Positions 18,748 to 26,964 of a stretch of DNA of 64,000 bases are shown piece after piece; the stretch's first letter is position 1, and each line of letters starts with the position of its first letter. A program made the translations under genes and the position numbers. The notes under the pieces are model-generated. The model saw nothing but the letters and a program-made list of their open reading frames with translations. It did not search any database and had not been told where the DNA came from. The DNA lies in assembly GCF_002723995.1 (NCBI RefSeq), contig NZ_BEWP01000001.1, positions 1 through 64,000 on the forward strand, read 5' to 3'. Source of the DNA: Gluconobacter kondonii. GTDB lineage: Bacteria; Pseudomonadota; Alphaproteobacteria; Acetobacterales; Acetobacteraceae.

Positions 18748-18781
18748 AAAAAAACCGGCGCCTTTATGGGGCGCCGGTTTT
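18748..18781 (-). terminator. Rho-independent terminator of the glp operon
   Basis: ccggcgcc (18755-18762) pairs with ggcgccgg (18770-18777) around a short loop, with A and T runs on both sides; read on the minus strand it ends in a T-tract. It lies 17 bases beyond the glpK stop. Confidence 0.9.
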
Positions 18782-18798
18782 CAGAAGTTATTGACCGC

Positions 18799-20337
18799 TC
18801 AAGCAGCCTGACTGGAGACTGCAGCGACTGTCGCAGGCGCGGCCGCAGCAGGAGGCGTCAGCGTGCGACGGACGGCATCATGCCAGCCATCGATCATGAT
18901 GCGACGCTGTGCCGGGTCCATCTTCGGTGCGAAAACACGCTCCTGCTTCCAGGTCGCCGCAACTTCGTCCAGACTCTTCCACAACCCAACCTGCAATCCG
19001 GCGAGGAAGGCTGCCCCAAGAGCCGTGGTCTCGATATTAACCGGACGCTCAACCTCGGCCTTGAGCATCGAGGACAGGAACTGGGCAAACCAATCATTGA
19101 CCGCCATGCCACCATCAATACGCAGGATGCTCGTACGCATGGCACCGTCTTCACGCATGGCGCGGATCAGGTCATAGGTCTGATAGGCCACGGATTCCAG
19201 CATGGCGCGTGCGATATGCGCCTGCGTAGAACCGAGCGTCAGGCCGCAGATCAGGCCGCGCGCATCAGGGTCCCAGTGCGGAGCGCCAAGGCCCACGAAG
19301 GCCGGAACCATATACACACCGTGGCTGTCGGGGATACGGGTTGCCATGTCGTCGGTCTGGGAGGCATGCGTGATCAGTTGCAGGCCATCACGCAGCCACT
19401 TGATGCCCGCGCCAGCCACGAAAATGGAGCCTTCCAGCGCGTAGAAGGTCTTGCCGCCAATGCGATAAGCGATCGTCGTCAGCAGGCGATTGTTGGACAT
19501 GATGGGCTTTTCGCCGGTGTTGAGCAGCATGAAGCAGCCCGTACCGTACGTCGCCTTGGCCATGCCTTCATGGAAGCAGGCCTGCCCGATGACAGCAGCG
19601 TGCTGGTCACCTGCCATGCCGCCAATAGCAATCTTCTCGCCAAACAGCTTGGCTTCCGTTTCCCCGAAATCGCTGCTGTTGTCGCAGACTTCCGGCAGAA
19701 GGGCGCGCGGCACGTTGAAAAGCACCAGAAGTTCATCATCCCACTGCTGGGTATGGATGTTGAACAGAGACGTGCGGCAGGCATTGGTAATGTCGGTCGC
19801 GTGCTTACGCCCGCCCGTCAGGCGCCACAGCAGGAAACACTCGATCGTTCCTGCTGCGAGTTCCCCAGCTTCCGCACGGCGGCGCGCGTCAGGAACATGA
19901 TCGAGAAGCCACGCGATCTTGCTGGCCGAAAAATACGGGTCCAGCAGAAGTCCGGTCTTGTCACGGACGACGGCTTCCTTGCCCTGCTGACGCAGGAGGC
20001 TGCATTCATGGGCCGTCCGGCGATCCTGCCAGACGAGCCCACGATGGATGGGGCGGCCCGTCTCGCGATCCCAGATCACGATGGTTTCGCGCTGGTTGGT
20101 AATGCCCAGAGCCGCAATCCGCTCCGGCCCACCCACTTCGTCGATGGTCTCCCGCGCCGTGGCGAGCACATCGCGCCAGATGTCCTCGACATCATGCTCC
20201 ACCCAGCCGGGTTCGGGATAATGCTGCGGAAACTCACGACGGGAGATGGCCAGCGCCTGCGCATCCTTTCCAAAAACGATGCTGCGGGTCGAAGTCGTGC
20301 CCTGATCGATGGCGAGGATGCAGTCTTTCTTGTTCAT
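18799..20337 (-). CDS. glpK: Glycerol kinase
   Basis: A 512-residue FGGY-family kinase that phosphorylates glycerol to glycerol 3-phosphate in the cytoplasm. The phosphate-binding opening ILAIDQGTTSTRSIVF is canonical, as are NQRETIVIWDRETGRPIHRGLVWQ-region residues and the FGGY signatures KATYGTGCFMLLNTG and GGMAVNDWFAQFLSSML. An Ala/Pro/Val-rich tail of about 20 residues is added at the C-terminus. ATG 20337 is preferred over GTG 20346, because GGAG stands 8 bases before it. It is the last gene of glpD-glpF-glpK and is followed by a strong terminator. In Gluconobacter this is the cytoplasmic route for glycerol, parallel to periplasmic oxidation to dihydroxyacetone. Confidence 0.95.
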   Translation of the reverse strand: MNKKDCILAIDQGTTSTRSIVFGKDAQALAISRREFPQHYPEPGWVEHDVEDIWRDVLATARETIDEVGGPERIAALGITNQRETIVIWDRETGRPIHRGLVWQDRRTAHECSLLRQQGKEAVVRDKTGLLLDPYFSASKIAWLLDHVPDARRRAEAGELAAGTIECFLLWRLTGGRKHATDITNACRTSLFNIHTQQWDDELLVLFNVPRALLPEVCDNSSDFGETEAKLFGEKIAIGGMAGDQHAAVIGQACFHEGMAKATYGTGCFMLLNTGEKPIMSNNRLLTTIAYRIGGKTFYALEGSIFVAGAGIKWLRDGLQLITHASQTDDMATRIPDSHGVYMVPAFVGLGAPHWDPDARGLICGLTLGSTQAHIARAMLESVAYQTYDLIRAMREDGAMRTSILRIDGGMAVNDWFAQFLSSMLKAEVERPVNIETTALGAAFLAGLQVGLWKSLDEVAATWKQERVFAPKMDPAQRRIMIDGWHDAVRRTLTPPAAAAPATVAAVSSQAA

Positions 20338-20380
20338 GATGGACACTCCAATAAAGGTTCAAAAAATTTCAGACTGATTT

Positions 20381-21277
20381 TCAGGACACTCTGTTGACGA
20401 CCGGGAAAGCAGGATCACCAGGATTGGACACGACCAGAACCGGTTCGGCGGGATTGATCCCCTCGGGGGCCACGATGACCGTCTGTTCCAGATAGCGCGG
20501 CATGAACGGACGCAGGCCGAACTGGTAAATGGCAGCACCGATCGGACCACCGATCAGGGGAGCAACGATGGGCACCCAGAAGTAGTTGCCCGGTGCCGGC
20601 AGCGCGCTCTGTCCCCAGCCCGCAAAGAAGCAAAACAGGCGCGGGCCGAAGTCACGGGCCGGGTTGATCGCCCAAGCGTCCAGATAGCCACAGGACGCGC
20701 CGATGATTGCCACCAGCAGACCGATGATCAACGCGCTCGAATTGGCCTGCGGAGCCTGCGTATTGTACTGACAGGTAATCGCGAAAATCCCGAAAACCAA
20801 CACAGCCGTCAGAACCAGTTCGTCCCAGAACGCATGCGACACCGTGACGAAATCACCGGGATGGGTGAAGAATACACCCGATGCACCACCGTCGACAGCG
20901 CGCGTCAGGTTATGCGCCAGATTGAAATGGTCGATAACCGGCACATAAAGCGAGTAAATCACCGCCGCACCGGCAAAACCGCCCAGAACTTGAGCGCTAA
21001 TGTACGGAAGCACTTTTTTCCACGAAAAGCCGCGGAACATGGCGAGTGACAGCGTGACAGCCGGATTTGCATGCGTTCCGCTGATCGCGCCGGTGGCATA
21101 AATCGCCACCGTCACACCCAGACCCCAGACGATACACACGCCCCAGTAAGCCGTTTTGTACGGACTGGGATCGTAGAGCGAGTACATGGCCGCAACGCCG
21201 TCTCCAAAGAGAATGATGATTGCGACTGCGAAAAACTCCGCGAGGAGCTCACCAAGGTAACGTCTGTTTTCTGACAT
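20381..21277 (-). CDS. glpF: Glycerol uptake facilitator (aquaglyceroporin)
   Basis: A 298-residue major intrinsic protein with six transmembrane segments and the two pore-lining loops HANPAVTLSLAMF and INPARDFGPRLF (NPA and NPA-R). The Asp after the second NPA-R is the aquaglyceroporin feature that permits glycerol. The C-terminal 45 residues are a longer-than-usual cytoplasmic tail. The frame continues 10 codons upstream, but the family start fits MSENRRYLGELLAEF at 21277. It lies between glpD (36 bases) and glpK (43 bases) in one operon. Confidence 0.93.
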   Translation of the reverse strand: MSENRRYLGELLAEFFAVAIIILFGDGVAAMYSLYDPSPYKTAYWGVCIVWGLGVTVAIYATGAISGTHANPAVTLSLAMFRGFSWKKVLPYISAQVLGGFAGAAVIYSLYVPVIDHFNLAHNLTRAVDGGASGVFFTHPGDFVTVSHAFWDELVLTAVLVFGIFAITCQYNTQAPQANSSALIIGLLVAIIGASCGYLDAWAINPARDFGPRLFCFFAGWGQSALPAPGNYFWVPIVAPLIGGPIGAAIYQFGLRPFMPRYLEQTVIVAPEGINPAEPVLVVSNPGDPAFPVVNRVS

Positions 21278-21313
21278 GACTGATATCCGCCATGAAAAAT
21301 GAAGCAAAAATGG

Positions 21314-22885
21314 TCAGGCGACGTTCTGGCGCGCGACCGGATCGGGATTGGAAACAGAGGCTGGCAGGCGTTCCTCGACATAGGTCTGAAGGGCCGCACG
21401 ATCGGAATCGTTGACGAACAGACCAAGCCGTGAGCGACGCCACAGGATGTCCTCGGCGGTGCGGGCCCATTCGTTGTCGATGAGATAGTCCACTTCCCGT
21501 GCGCTGAGCGTGTCGCCGAACATCTGACCCATGCCTTCCGCATCGGCAGTGGCGATTTCATAAGCCCGGAGCCCATAATTGCGCACCAGGCGCCACGAAC
21601 TGCGCTCGGAAAGATGCGGTGCGTATCCACGGAAGCGACGAAGCTGCGCGTCGAAATCCTTCGGCGCGAACTCTCCGCCGGGAAGCGGGGTGCCATCCGT
21701 CCAGCCCGGCTTATGCAGGACGGGAAGATGCGGCGCGAGCTTCTCGACGGCATGTTCGGCCAGCTTGCGGAACGTCGTGATCTTTCCACCGAAAACGGAC
21801 AGGATCGGCGCGGCTGTCGCGTCCACATCCAACACGTAATCACGCGTCACGGCCGAGGCATTGCCCGAATTGTCGTCATAGAGCGGACGTACGCCAGCGT
21901 AGGTCCAGACGACATCATCGGGGCTGACGGTTTTTGTGAAATAGCGGTTTACGCTCTCGCACAGATAGCTGATTTCCTCAGGCGAAATATCGACCTTCCC
22001 CGGATCCTTCTCCCACGGAACATCCGTGGTGCCGATCAGGGTGAAATCCTGCTCATAGGGAATGGCGAAGACGATCCGCTTGTCCGGGTTCTGAAAGATA
22101 TAGGCTTGCGAACCCTCAAAGACGCGCGGAACTACGATGTGGCTGCCCTTGACCAGTCGCACCTTGTTGCGGCTTGGCACGTTCAGGCGGTCCTGAAGCA
22201 GTTCGGCCACCCAAGGACCGGCAGCGTTTACGAGGGCCTTGGCCTGAACCGTGCGCTGCTCGCCCGTCTGGGTATTTTCGAGCGTAGCTGTCCAGACCTG
22301 CGGACCACGGACGGCTTTGACGAGACGTGTGCGTGTCTGGACGTTCGCCCCCACACGCACGGCATCCATGGCATTGAGAACCACGAGCCGACTGTCCTGT
22401 ACCCAGCCATCCGAATACTCGAAACCGCGCACATACTCCGAACGCAGCGGCTTGCCCGCCGGAGCAGACCGCAGGTTCAGCGCCTTCGTTTTGGGAAGCG
22501 TCATGTTTGGGCAAAGATGGTCGTACAGGAACAGCCCCGTACGCAGCAGCCATGCCGGACGCAGCATTTTAGAGTGCGGCAGAACGAAGCGCATCGGCCA
22601 GATGATGTGCGGTGCGATCTTCAGCAGACGCTCACGCTCCATCAGGGCCTCACGGACCAGCCGGAACTCGTAATATTCAAGATAGCGCAGACCGCCGTGA
22701 ATGAGCTTGGTGCTGGCGGACGACGTATGGCTTGCAAGATCATCCTGCTCGACGAGAAGCACACTCGCCCCCCTGCCTGCGGCATCTCTCGCAATTCCGC
22801 AGCCATTAATCCCGCCGCCCACAACCAGAAGGTCGTAGGGCGCAGACGGATTGGCCGCAGATGAAACTTCATGAATCGATGACAT
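21314..22885 (-). CDS. glpD: Aerobic glycerol-3-phosphate dehydrogenase
   Basis: A 523-residue FAD-dependent membrane-associated dehydrogenase that oxidises glycerol 3-phosphate to dihydroxyacetone phosphate and reduces ubiquinone. The N-terminal FAD motif is intact (DLLVVGGGINGCGIARDAAG, then VLLVEQDDLASHTSSASTKL). Later family segments include GGLRYLEYYEFRLVREAL and the C-terminal SVFGGKITTFRKLAEHA. AGGAG (22896-22892) is 3 bases from ATG 22888 and 6 from ATG 22885; the second is better placed. First gene of the operon glpD-glpF-glpK. A strong inverted repeat stands just upstream of its ribosome site. Confidence 0.95.
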   Translation of the reverse strand: MSSIHEVSSAANPSAPYDLLVVGGGINGCGIARDAAGRGASVLLVEQDDLASHTSSASTKLIHGGLRYLEYYEFRLVREALMERERLLKIAPHIIWPMRFVLPHSKMLRPAWLLRTGLFLYDHLCPNMTLPKTKALNLRSAPAGKPLRSEYVRGFEYSDGWVQDSRLVVLNAMDAVRVGANVQTRTRLVKAVRGPQVWTATLENTQTGEQRTVQAKALVNAAGPWVAELLQDRLNVPSRNKVRLVKGSHIVVPRVFEGSQAYIFQNPDKRIVFAIPYEQDFTLIGTTDVPWEKDPGKVDISPEEISYLCESVNRYFTKTVSPDDVVWTYAGVRPLYDDNSGNASAVTRDYVLDVDATAAPILSVFGGKITTFRKLAEHAVEKLAPHLPVLHKPGWTDGTPLPGGEFAPKDFDAQLRRFRGYAPHLSERSSWRLVRNYGLRAYEIATADAEGMGQMFGDTLSAREVDYLIDNEWARTAEDILWRRSRLGLFVNDSDRAALQTYVEERLPASVSNPDPVARQNVA

Positions 22886-22904
22886 CATAATCTCCTGTCA
22901 TCAC

Positions 22905-22939
22905 GCTCCAAAACGAGCGGTCGATGTTCGTTTTGGAGC
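22905..22939. promoter_or_regulatory. Perfect 12-base inverted repeat before glpD; candidate GlpR operator
   Basis: gctccaaaacga (22905-22916) and tcgttttggagc (22928-22939) are exact reverse complements with an 11-base spacer. The half-site core TTCG/CGAA-like with an A/T run is what DeoR-family GlpR proteins bind. In the transcript it would form a 12-bp stem ending 8 bases before the glpD ribosome site, so an RNA role is also possible. No T-tract follows, so it is not a terminator. Confidence 0.6.
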
Positions 22940-23003
22940 ATGTTGAGCGATAAAGAAAGGGGTTTATGTGATTCGTAACGCAATAGTGTTAGAAGACGCT
23001 GCG

Positions 23004-23790
23004 TTATTCGTTATTTTCAGCCACATGCAGCGTGACACCCGCAGTATCCAGAAGCCGCTGAAAGGAGTCGGAGACCGGACGGTCCGTGATCAGGTCATCG
23101 ATATCCCGCAGATCCCCTACCCCTACCCAGCGGGTGACGCGTGAACTTCGTATGATCGGCCAACAGCAGAACACGGCGCGAGTTCCGGATAATTGTCCGT
23201 GCGCACTGGATTTCCTCCAGATCGAAATCCAGCAAAGTGCCATCTTCCTCAATCCCGCTGATCCCGATCACGCCGAATTCCGTGCGGAACGAGGACAGGG
23301 TTTCGATGGCCGTAGCACCGAGAATAGCACCGTCCTGCGGACGTAACTGGCCGCCCGCAATGATGGTATGAAAATCCGCCCGTCCAGAGACAAGCGAGGC
23401 CACATGCAGGTTGTTCGTCACAATCCGCAGATCCCTGTGGCCTGTCAGGGATCGTGCAAAGGCCTCCGTTGTGGTGCCGATGTTGATGAATAGAGACGAC
23501 CGATCGGGGATCAGGGCCGCCGCATAACGTCCGATCGCATCCTTGGCAGAGGAATTGAGGATCTGGCGCGCGTCATAATCCAGATTTTCAACCGTGGAGA
23601 CTGGCGTTGCGCCCCCGTGATGGCGGCACAGCAGACCAAGTTCCGCAAGATGGGTCACATCCCGGCGAATGGTCTGAACCGCAACGCTGAAATGCTGCGC
23701 CATCTCCTCATTGGCCATGTAGCCCTGACTGCGAACCAGACGCACGATCTGGTCCTGTCTTGGGCTGGTGGAAGGTGGATCGTGAGGCAT
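23004..23790 (-). pseudogene. glpR: Frameshifted DeoR-family glycerol repressor GlpR
   Basis: A DeoR/GlpR regulator that would be about 260 residues if intact. The N-terminus has the DeoR helix-turn-helix (RQDQIVRLVRSQGYMANEEM then QTIRRDVTHLAELG), followed by the sugar-phosphate sensing domain (INIGTTTEAFARSL, ITNNLHVASLVSG). After LLLADHTKFTRHPL the reading frame fails: the rest of the family C-terminus (VGVGDLRDIDDLITDRP and onward to 23004) lies in the next frame. One extra C within 23126-23128, in the repeat ccccta-ccccta-ccc, explains this. As read, the last 45 or so residues are replaced by about 10 wrong ones, with a stop at 23095-23097. Either a true mutation at a slippage-prone tract or a sequencing error. 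It lies upstream of and in the same orientation as glpD. Confidence 0.85.
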
Positions 23791-24016
23791 GATGGAATCC
23801 GGGCGCGAAATGTAAGAAAACGAACATAAGCGCACATTCTCGCTCACGAGAAGCCCGTGCCACCGCAAGAGCGGTCATTTTTGAAACGACAAAGCAACCT
23901 CGAAGCCCCACAGACCGTTACAGATCGAGCCCTAAAAGCCATATTCCGGCCATGTCAGAGGATTTACCTGAGACAGTAAGTGCCCGAAACAGAACGGTCG
24001 GGCCTGAAGGTGAGTT

Positions 24017-24433
24017 ATGAAGACAAGATTATTTGCAGGATTGATGGCAGGCTGCCTCCTTGCCTCAGCGCCGCTCGCTTCCGCCGATCCGCGGAATTCC
24101 GGCCCTCAGGGTGGGCCCGGATGGCATGGTGGCCCGGGACGAAATGGCGATTATCGCGGCGGCGGCCGGCGCGGTGGGCCTGACCGAGTGTGGCGTCGTG
24201 GAGACCGTTATGACGGCCCCCGTGGCAATCGCTGGGCCGTCAATAACTGGCGCAGCTATCGTGGCCTGTATGCTCCCCCACCCGGTTATTACTGGACGCG
24301 TTCTGGAAACCAGTTCCTGCTGACAGCTTTGGCGACTGGCCTAATTGCGGGGGTCGTGGGTGCCAACATTGCGGCGCAACCTCCGGGACCGCCCCCACCA
24401 CCCCCTCCGGGATATGGACCGGGGCCACGCTGA
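24017..24433 (+). CDS. RcnB-like periplasmic protein, Gly/Pro/Arg-rich
   Basis: A 138-residue exported protein. It has a signal peptide (about residues 1-23, ending ASA), a Gly/Arg-rich low-complexity segment (about 25-70), and then WRSYRGLYAPPPGYYWTRSGNQFLLTALATG, split here at ATG, which is the RcnB-family pattern of an aromatic-rich strand and a hydrophobic helix. It ends in a Pro-rich tail. RcnB proteins act in periplasmic nickel/cobalt homeostasis in enterobacteria; most homologues elsewhere are uncharacterised. A good site AAGGTGAG precedes the ATG. Convergent with ribokinase, 9 bases apart. Family likely; role uncertain. Confidence 0.7.
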   Translation: MKTRLFAGLMAGCLLASAPLASADPRNSGPQGGPGWHGGPGRNGDYRGGGRRGGPDRVWRRGDRYDGPRGNRWAVNNWRSYRGLYAPPPGYYWTRSGNQFLLTALATGLIAGVVGANIAAQPPGPPPPPPPGYGPGPR

Positions 24434-24442
24434 AGGAGTGAT

Positions 24443-25387
24443 CTACTGCTGAAGAAGCGCCGCGACCTCCCTCCATTCCGGTGCGGCGTCTGCGGCGCCA
24501 CGACGGGTCGTCGCCAAAGCCCCACAGGCTGAGGCGATCCGGGCTGCTTCCGGCAGTTTTTCTCCACGGGCCAGCGCAACGGCAAGTCCTGCATTAAAAC
24601 AGTCTCCGGCGGCTACAGTATCGATCGGAGTTACCTGAAATGGCGGGATGTGCCCTGATGACGTTCCATCGTGCCAGAACACGCCTTTCGCTCCCATTTT
24701 GACCAGAACGGCGCGAACACCTTTCGCCAGCAGAGCTTCTGCGGCCGTTTTTGCCTCTTCAACAGTCGCGGGACGGATGCCAGTGAGACTAAAAGTCTCG
24801 CTTTCATTGGGTGTCAGAATGTCGATCTCGCTCCATAAAGCGTCGAGGAGACCATACTCGGGCGCAGGAGCCGGATCGAGTACGACCAACCCTCCCGCCC
24901 GCTTTGTCTGACGCGCGGCAGCCAGAACGACTGTCTGTGGGATTTCAAGCTGGAGCAGAAGGACCTTCGCCCTGTCCAGCCAAGGCGATGCAGCCACAAC
25001 ATCCGTTCCATCCACCGCCATATTCGCACCTCCGGCGACGGTGATGCAGTTCTCCGCCGAAGCGTCGATCCCGATCAAGGCAATACCGGTCGGGTGCTCG
25101 GGATCATCCCGCAGCGGCGACAGATCCACACCGAATCCCTCAAGACTGGCCCGCGCCTGCGCCCCGAACGCATCGCGCCCCACACGCCCCGCGAGTGCGA
25201 CATCCACGTTGAACGATCGTGCCAACCTTGCAGCGGCAGCCGCCTGATTGCTGCCCTTCCCGCCCAACCCGATCGCATAACTGTCGGCGTGAACAGTTTC
25301 GCCAGGTCGAGGAAGCCGCTGGCTGCGGGCTGTCAGATCAATATTGATACTGCCGAAGGAAAGGATCAGAGGCGTCCGCAAAGTCAT
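24443..25387 (-). CDS. rbsK: Ribokinase (PfkB family)
   Basis: A 314-residue PfkB-family sugar kinase. The N-terminus FGSINIDL and the Gly-rich GLGGKGSNQAAAAARL substrate-binding segment match ribokinase, as does NESETFSLTG. The catalytic motif is DTVAAGDCFNAGLAVAL, with the Asp of AAGD as base. The enzyme phosphorylates D-ribose to ribose 5-phosphate for the pentose phosphate pathway, the main sugar route in acetic acid bacteria. The frame extends upstream, but homology starts at MTLRTPLILSFG; ATG 25393 is the other possible start. No ribose transporter is adjacent. A 250-base region separates it from the divergent YtcA-like gene. Confidence 0.88.
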   Translation of the reverse strand: MTLRTPLILSFGSINIDLTARSQRLPRPGETVHADSYAIGLGGKGSNQAAAAARLARSFNVDVALAGRVGRDAFGAQARASLEGFGVDLSPLRDDPEHPTGIALIGIDASAENCITVAGGANMAVDGTDVVAASPWLDRAKVLLLQLEIPQTVVLAAARQTKRAGGLVVLDPAPAPEYGLLDALWSEIDILTPNESETFSLTGIRPATVEEAKTAAEALLAKGVRAVLVKMGAKGVFWHDGTSSGHIPPFQVTPIDTVAAGDCFNAGLAVALARGEKLPEAARIASACGALATTRRGAADAAPEWREVAALLQQ

Positions 25388-25636
25388 GTCCATCAGGCCG
25401 AAAGCTGGAGAAAGTGATGATGTCCAAGCCTGCTTATCGGATGGCCCGACGCCCTTCAAGCAGAGCATCATTTCCCGTTCTAAATCCGAATTCGTTTCTT
25501 ACTCGTGCAACTTTTCACAGAAGCAGCAGTTTTCCATTCTCGACTTCCTTATCGGGTCGACAGGACTGTGTCTTTCGCAAATAATTGTGATAGGCTTCAG
25601 CCCTCCTGATGGCCGCGCGAAAGTTTCCTGCCTCCA

Positions 25637-25912
25637 ATGCGACCTGCCCGCCTCCGATCCTGCATTTCCGGCCCCGCTTTTCTCCTGATGGGCGGATGCA
25701 CTCTTCGCGGCGCTCCGGCCTTTCCGATCATGGGAGCCTATTTCCCGGGCTGGATGGCCTGCGCCCTGATCGGCGTGGCGACGGCTGTGGGCCTGCGCGT
25801 CCTCTTTCTGCTGACAGGGCTTGATGCGCTGCTCAGCTTCCGCCTTTTCACCTATGTCGCCCTCGGCGTCATCGCCGCACTCACTGTGTGGACGCTGGTA
25901 TTCGGACCCTGA
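25637..25912 (+). CDS. YtcA-like small membrane lipoprotein
   Basis: A 91-residue protein. The N-terminus carries a lipoprotein-type signal with LLMGGC (Cys at about residue 21), followed by PIMGAYFPGWMACALIG, the conserved segment of the YtcA family, and two further hydrophobic helices. In E. coli ytcA precedes mdtN-mdtO-mdtP, and here too the next genes are an MdtN-like adaptor and an MdtO-like FUSC protein, so it belongs to this efflux operon. Its molecular role is unknown in any species I know of. The start has no clear ribosome site. Confidence 0.75.
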   Translation: MRPARLRSCISGPAFLLMGGCTLRGAPAFPIMGAYFPGWMACALIGVATAVGLRVLFLLTGLDALLSFRLFTYVALGVIAALTVWTLVFGP

Positions 25913-25914
25913 TC

Positions 25915-26964
25915 GTGCAGCGCATCCCTGTTTCCAGCAAAAAACCAGTCGGCATCATCATCGCGGTTCTGTGCGTGGGAGCGGCCACCGCTTTCGGCAT
26001 ACATGTCGCCCATGAGGACAGTGCTCATCCCTCCTCCGATAGTGGCATCATTGATGCGGAAGTGGTGCATATCGCTTCGGTTGTGGGAGGGCGCATCAAA
26101 ACACTGAACGTGTCGGTCAACCAGCGTGTGCACAAAGGCGACGTGCTGTACCAGATTGACCCTGAGCCTTATGAACTGACGCTTCGACAGGCAAAGGCCA
26201 ATCTAGATCTGGCCAATGCGGAAGTGGAGAACCAGACACGTCTGCTCAGCGTCAAAACCTCCAACGCCGCGACGGCCGGCGATCAGGTTTCACGCGCCCA
26301 GACCAACCGGGATCTGGCAGCGCGGACGGTGGAGCGGCTTCAGCCTCTGGCCGGAAAATCCTATATCCCCTGGCAGCAATACGATCAGGCCCGCGTCGCC
26401 TTGCACGACGCCGAAATCTCGCTGGCCCAGTCCCGCATTCAGTCCACGGCGGCGACCACTGCAATTGGCGACCTGAAAAGTTCGATCGCAGCGCGTGATG
26501 CCAGTCAGGCAGCGTATGACCGCGTCCGATATGAACTGCGACAGACCACGGTCATTGCTCCTGCGGACGGATATGTTACCAGCCTGCGCGTCAAGGTCGG
26601 CGAAGTTCTGGCGCCCTCGCAGTCTTTGTTTACGCTGATCGCGGACAATGAATGGTATGCCATGGCCAATATCCGGGAGGGCGATCTTGAAGCCGTCGGG
26701 GTTGGAGACTGCGTGACGGTTCATTCCATGATCGATCGGAACACACCGATCCGTGGCCATGTCGAAAGTATCGGCTGGGGCGTTCTCTCGGTTGATTCTT
26801 CCGGAATTGCCCGTTCGCTCCCCCTCGTGCCGCGACAGATGGACTGGGTACATGTGGCACAGCGTTTCCCGGTCCGCATCCAGTTGGAGAAGACGAACCC
26901 GCTGCTGCTACGGCTCGGCGCCACCGCGACGGTCGAGGTCCGGCATGGCGCTGCCTGTCCCTGA
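25915..26964 (+). CDS. MdtN-like HlyD-family membrane fusion protein
   Basis: A roughly 349-residue periplasmic adaptor with one N-terminal transmembrane helix (GIIIAVLCVGAATAFGI). The lipoyl half-motifs are at IASVVGGRIKTLNVSVNQRV and TVIAPADGYVTSLRVKVGE, with a long Ala/Gln-rich helical hairpin between them. The partner family (MdtN/AaeA type) works with FUSC proteins such as MdtO/AaeB in export of aromatic or antimicrobial compounds. I chose GTG 25915, two bases after the ytcA stop; the same frame is open from GTG 25888, which would overlap ytcA. Neither has a convincing ribosome site, so coupling to ytcA is likely. Confidence 0.85.
   Translation: MQRIPVSSKKPVGIIIAVLCVGAATAFGIHVAHEDSAHPSSDSGIIDAEVVHIASVVGGRIKTLNVSVNQRVHKGDVLYQIDPEPYELTLRQAKANLDLANAEVENQTRLLSVKTSNAATAGDQVSRAQTNRDLAARTVERLQPLAGKSYIPWQQYDQARVALHDAEISLAQSRIQSTAATTAIGDLKSSIAARDASQAAYDRVRYELRQTTVIAPADGYVTSLRVKVGEVLAPSQSLFTLIADNEWYAMANIREGDLEAVGVGDCVTVHSMIDRNTPIRGHVESIGWGVLSVDSSGIARSLPLVPRQMDWVHVAQRFPVRIQLEKTNPLLLRLGATATVEVRHGAACP

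Noticed and set aside
18610-20397. 595-codon open frame opposite glpK
   Set aside because: glpK is complete and canonical on the other strand; the antisense product has no domain pattern.
21614-22864. 416-codon open frame opposite glpD
   Set aside because: It is a shadow of glpD; no motif and no ribosome site.
23004-23252. Short separate gene at the end of glpR
   Set aside because: Its sequence is the missing C-terminus of GlpR in a shifted frame, not an independent protein.
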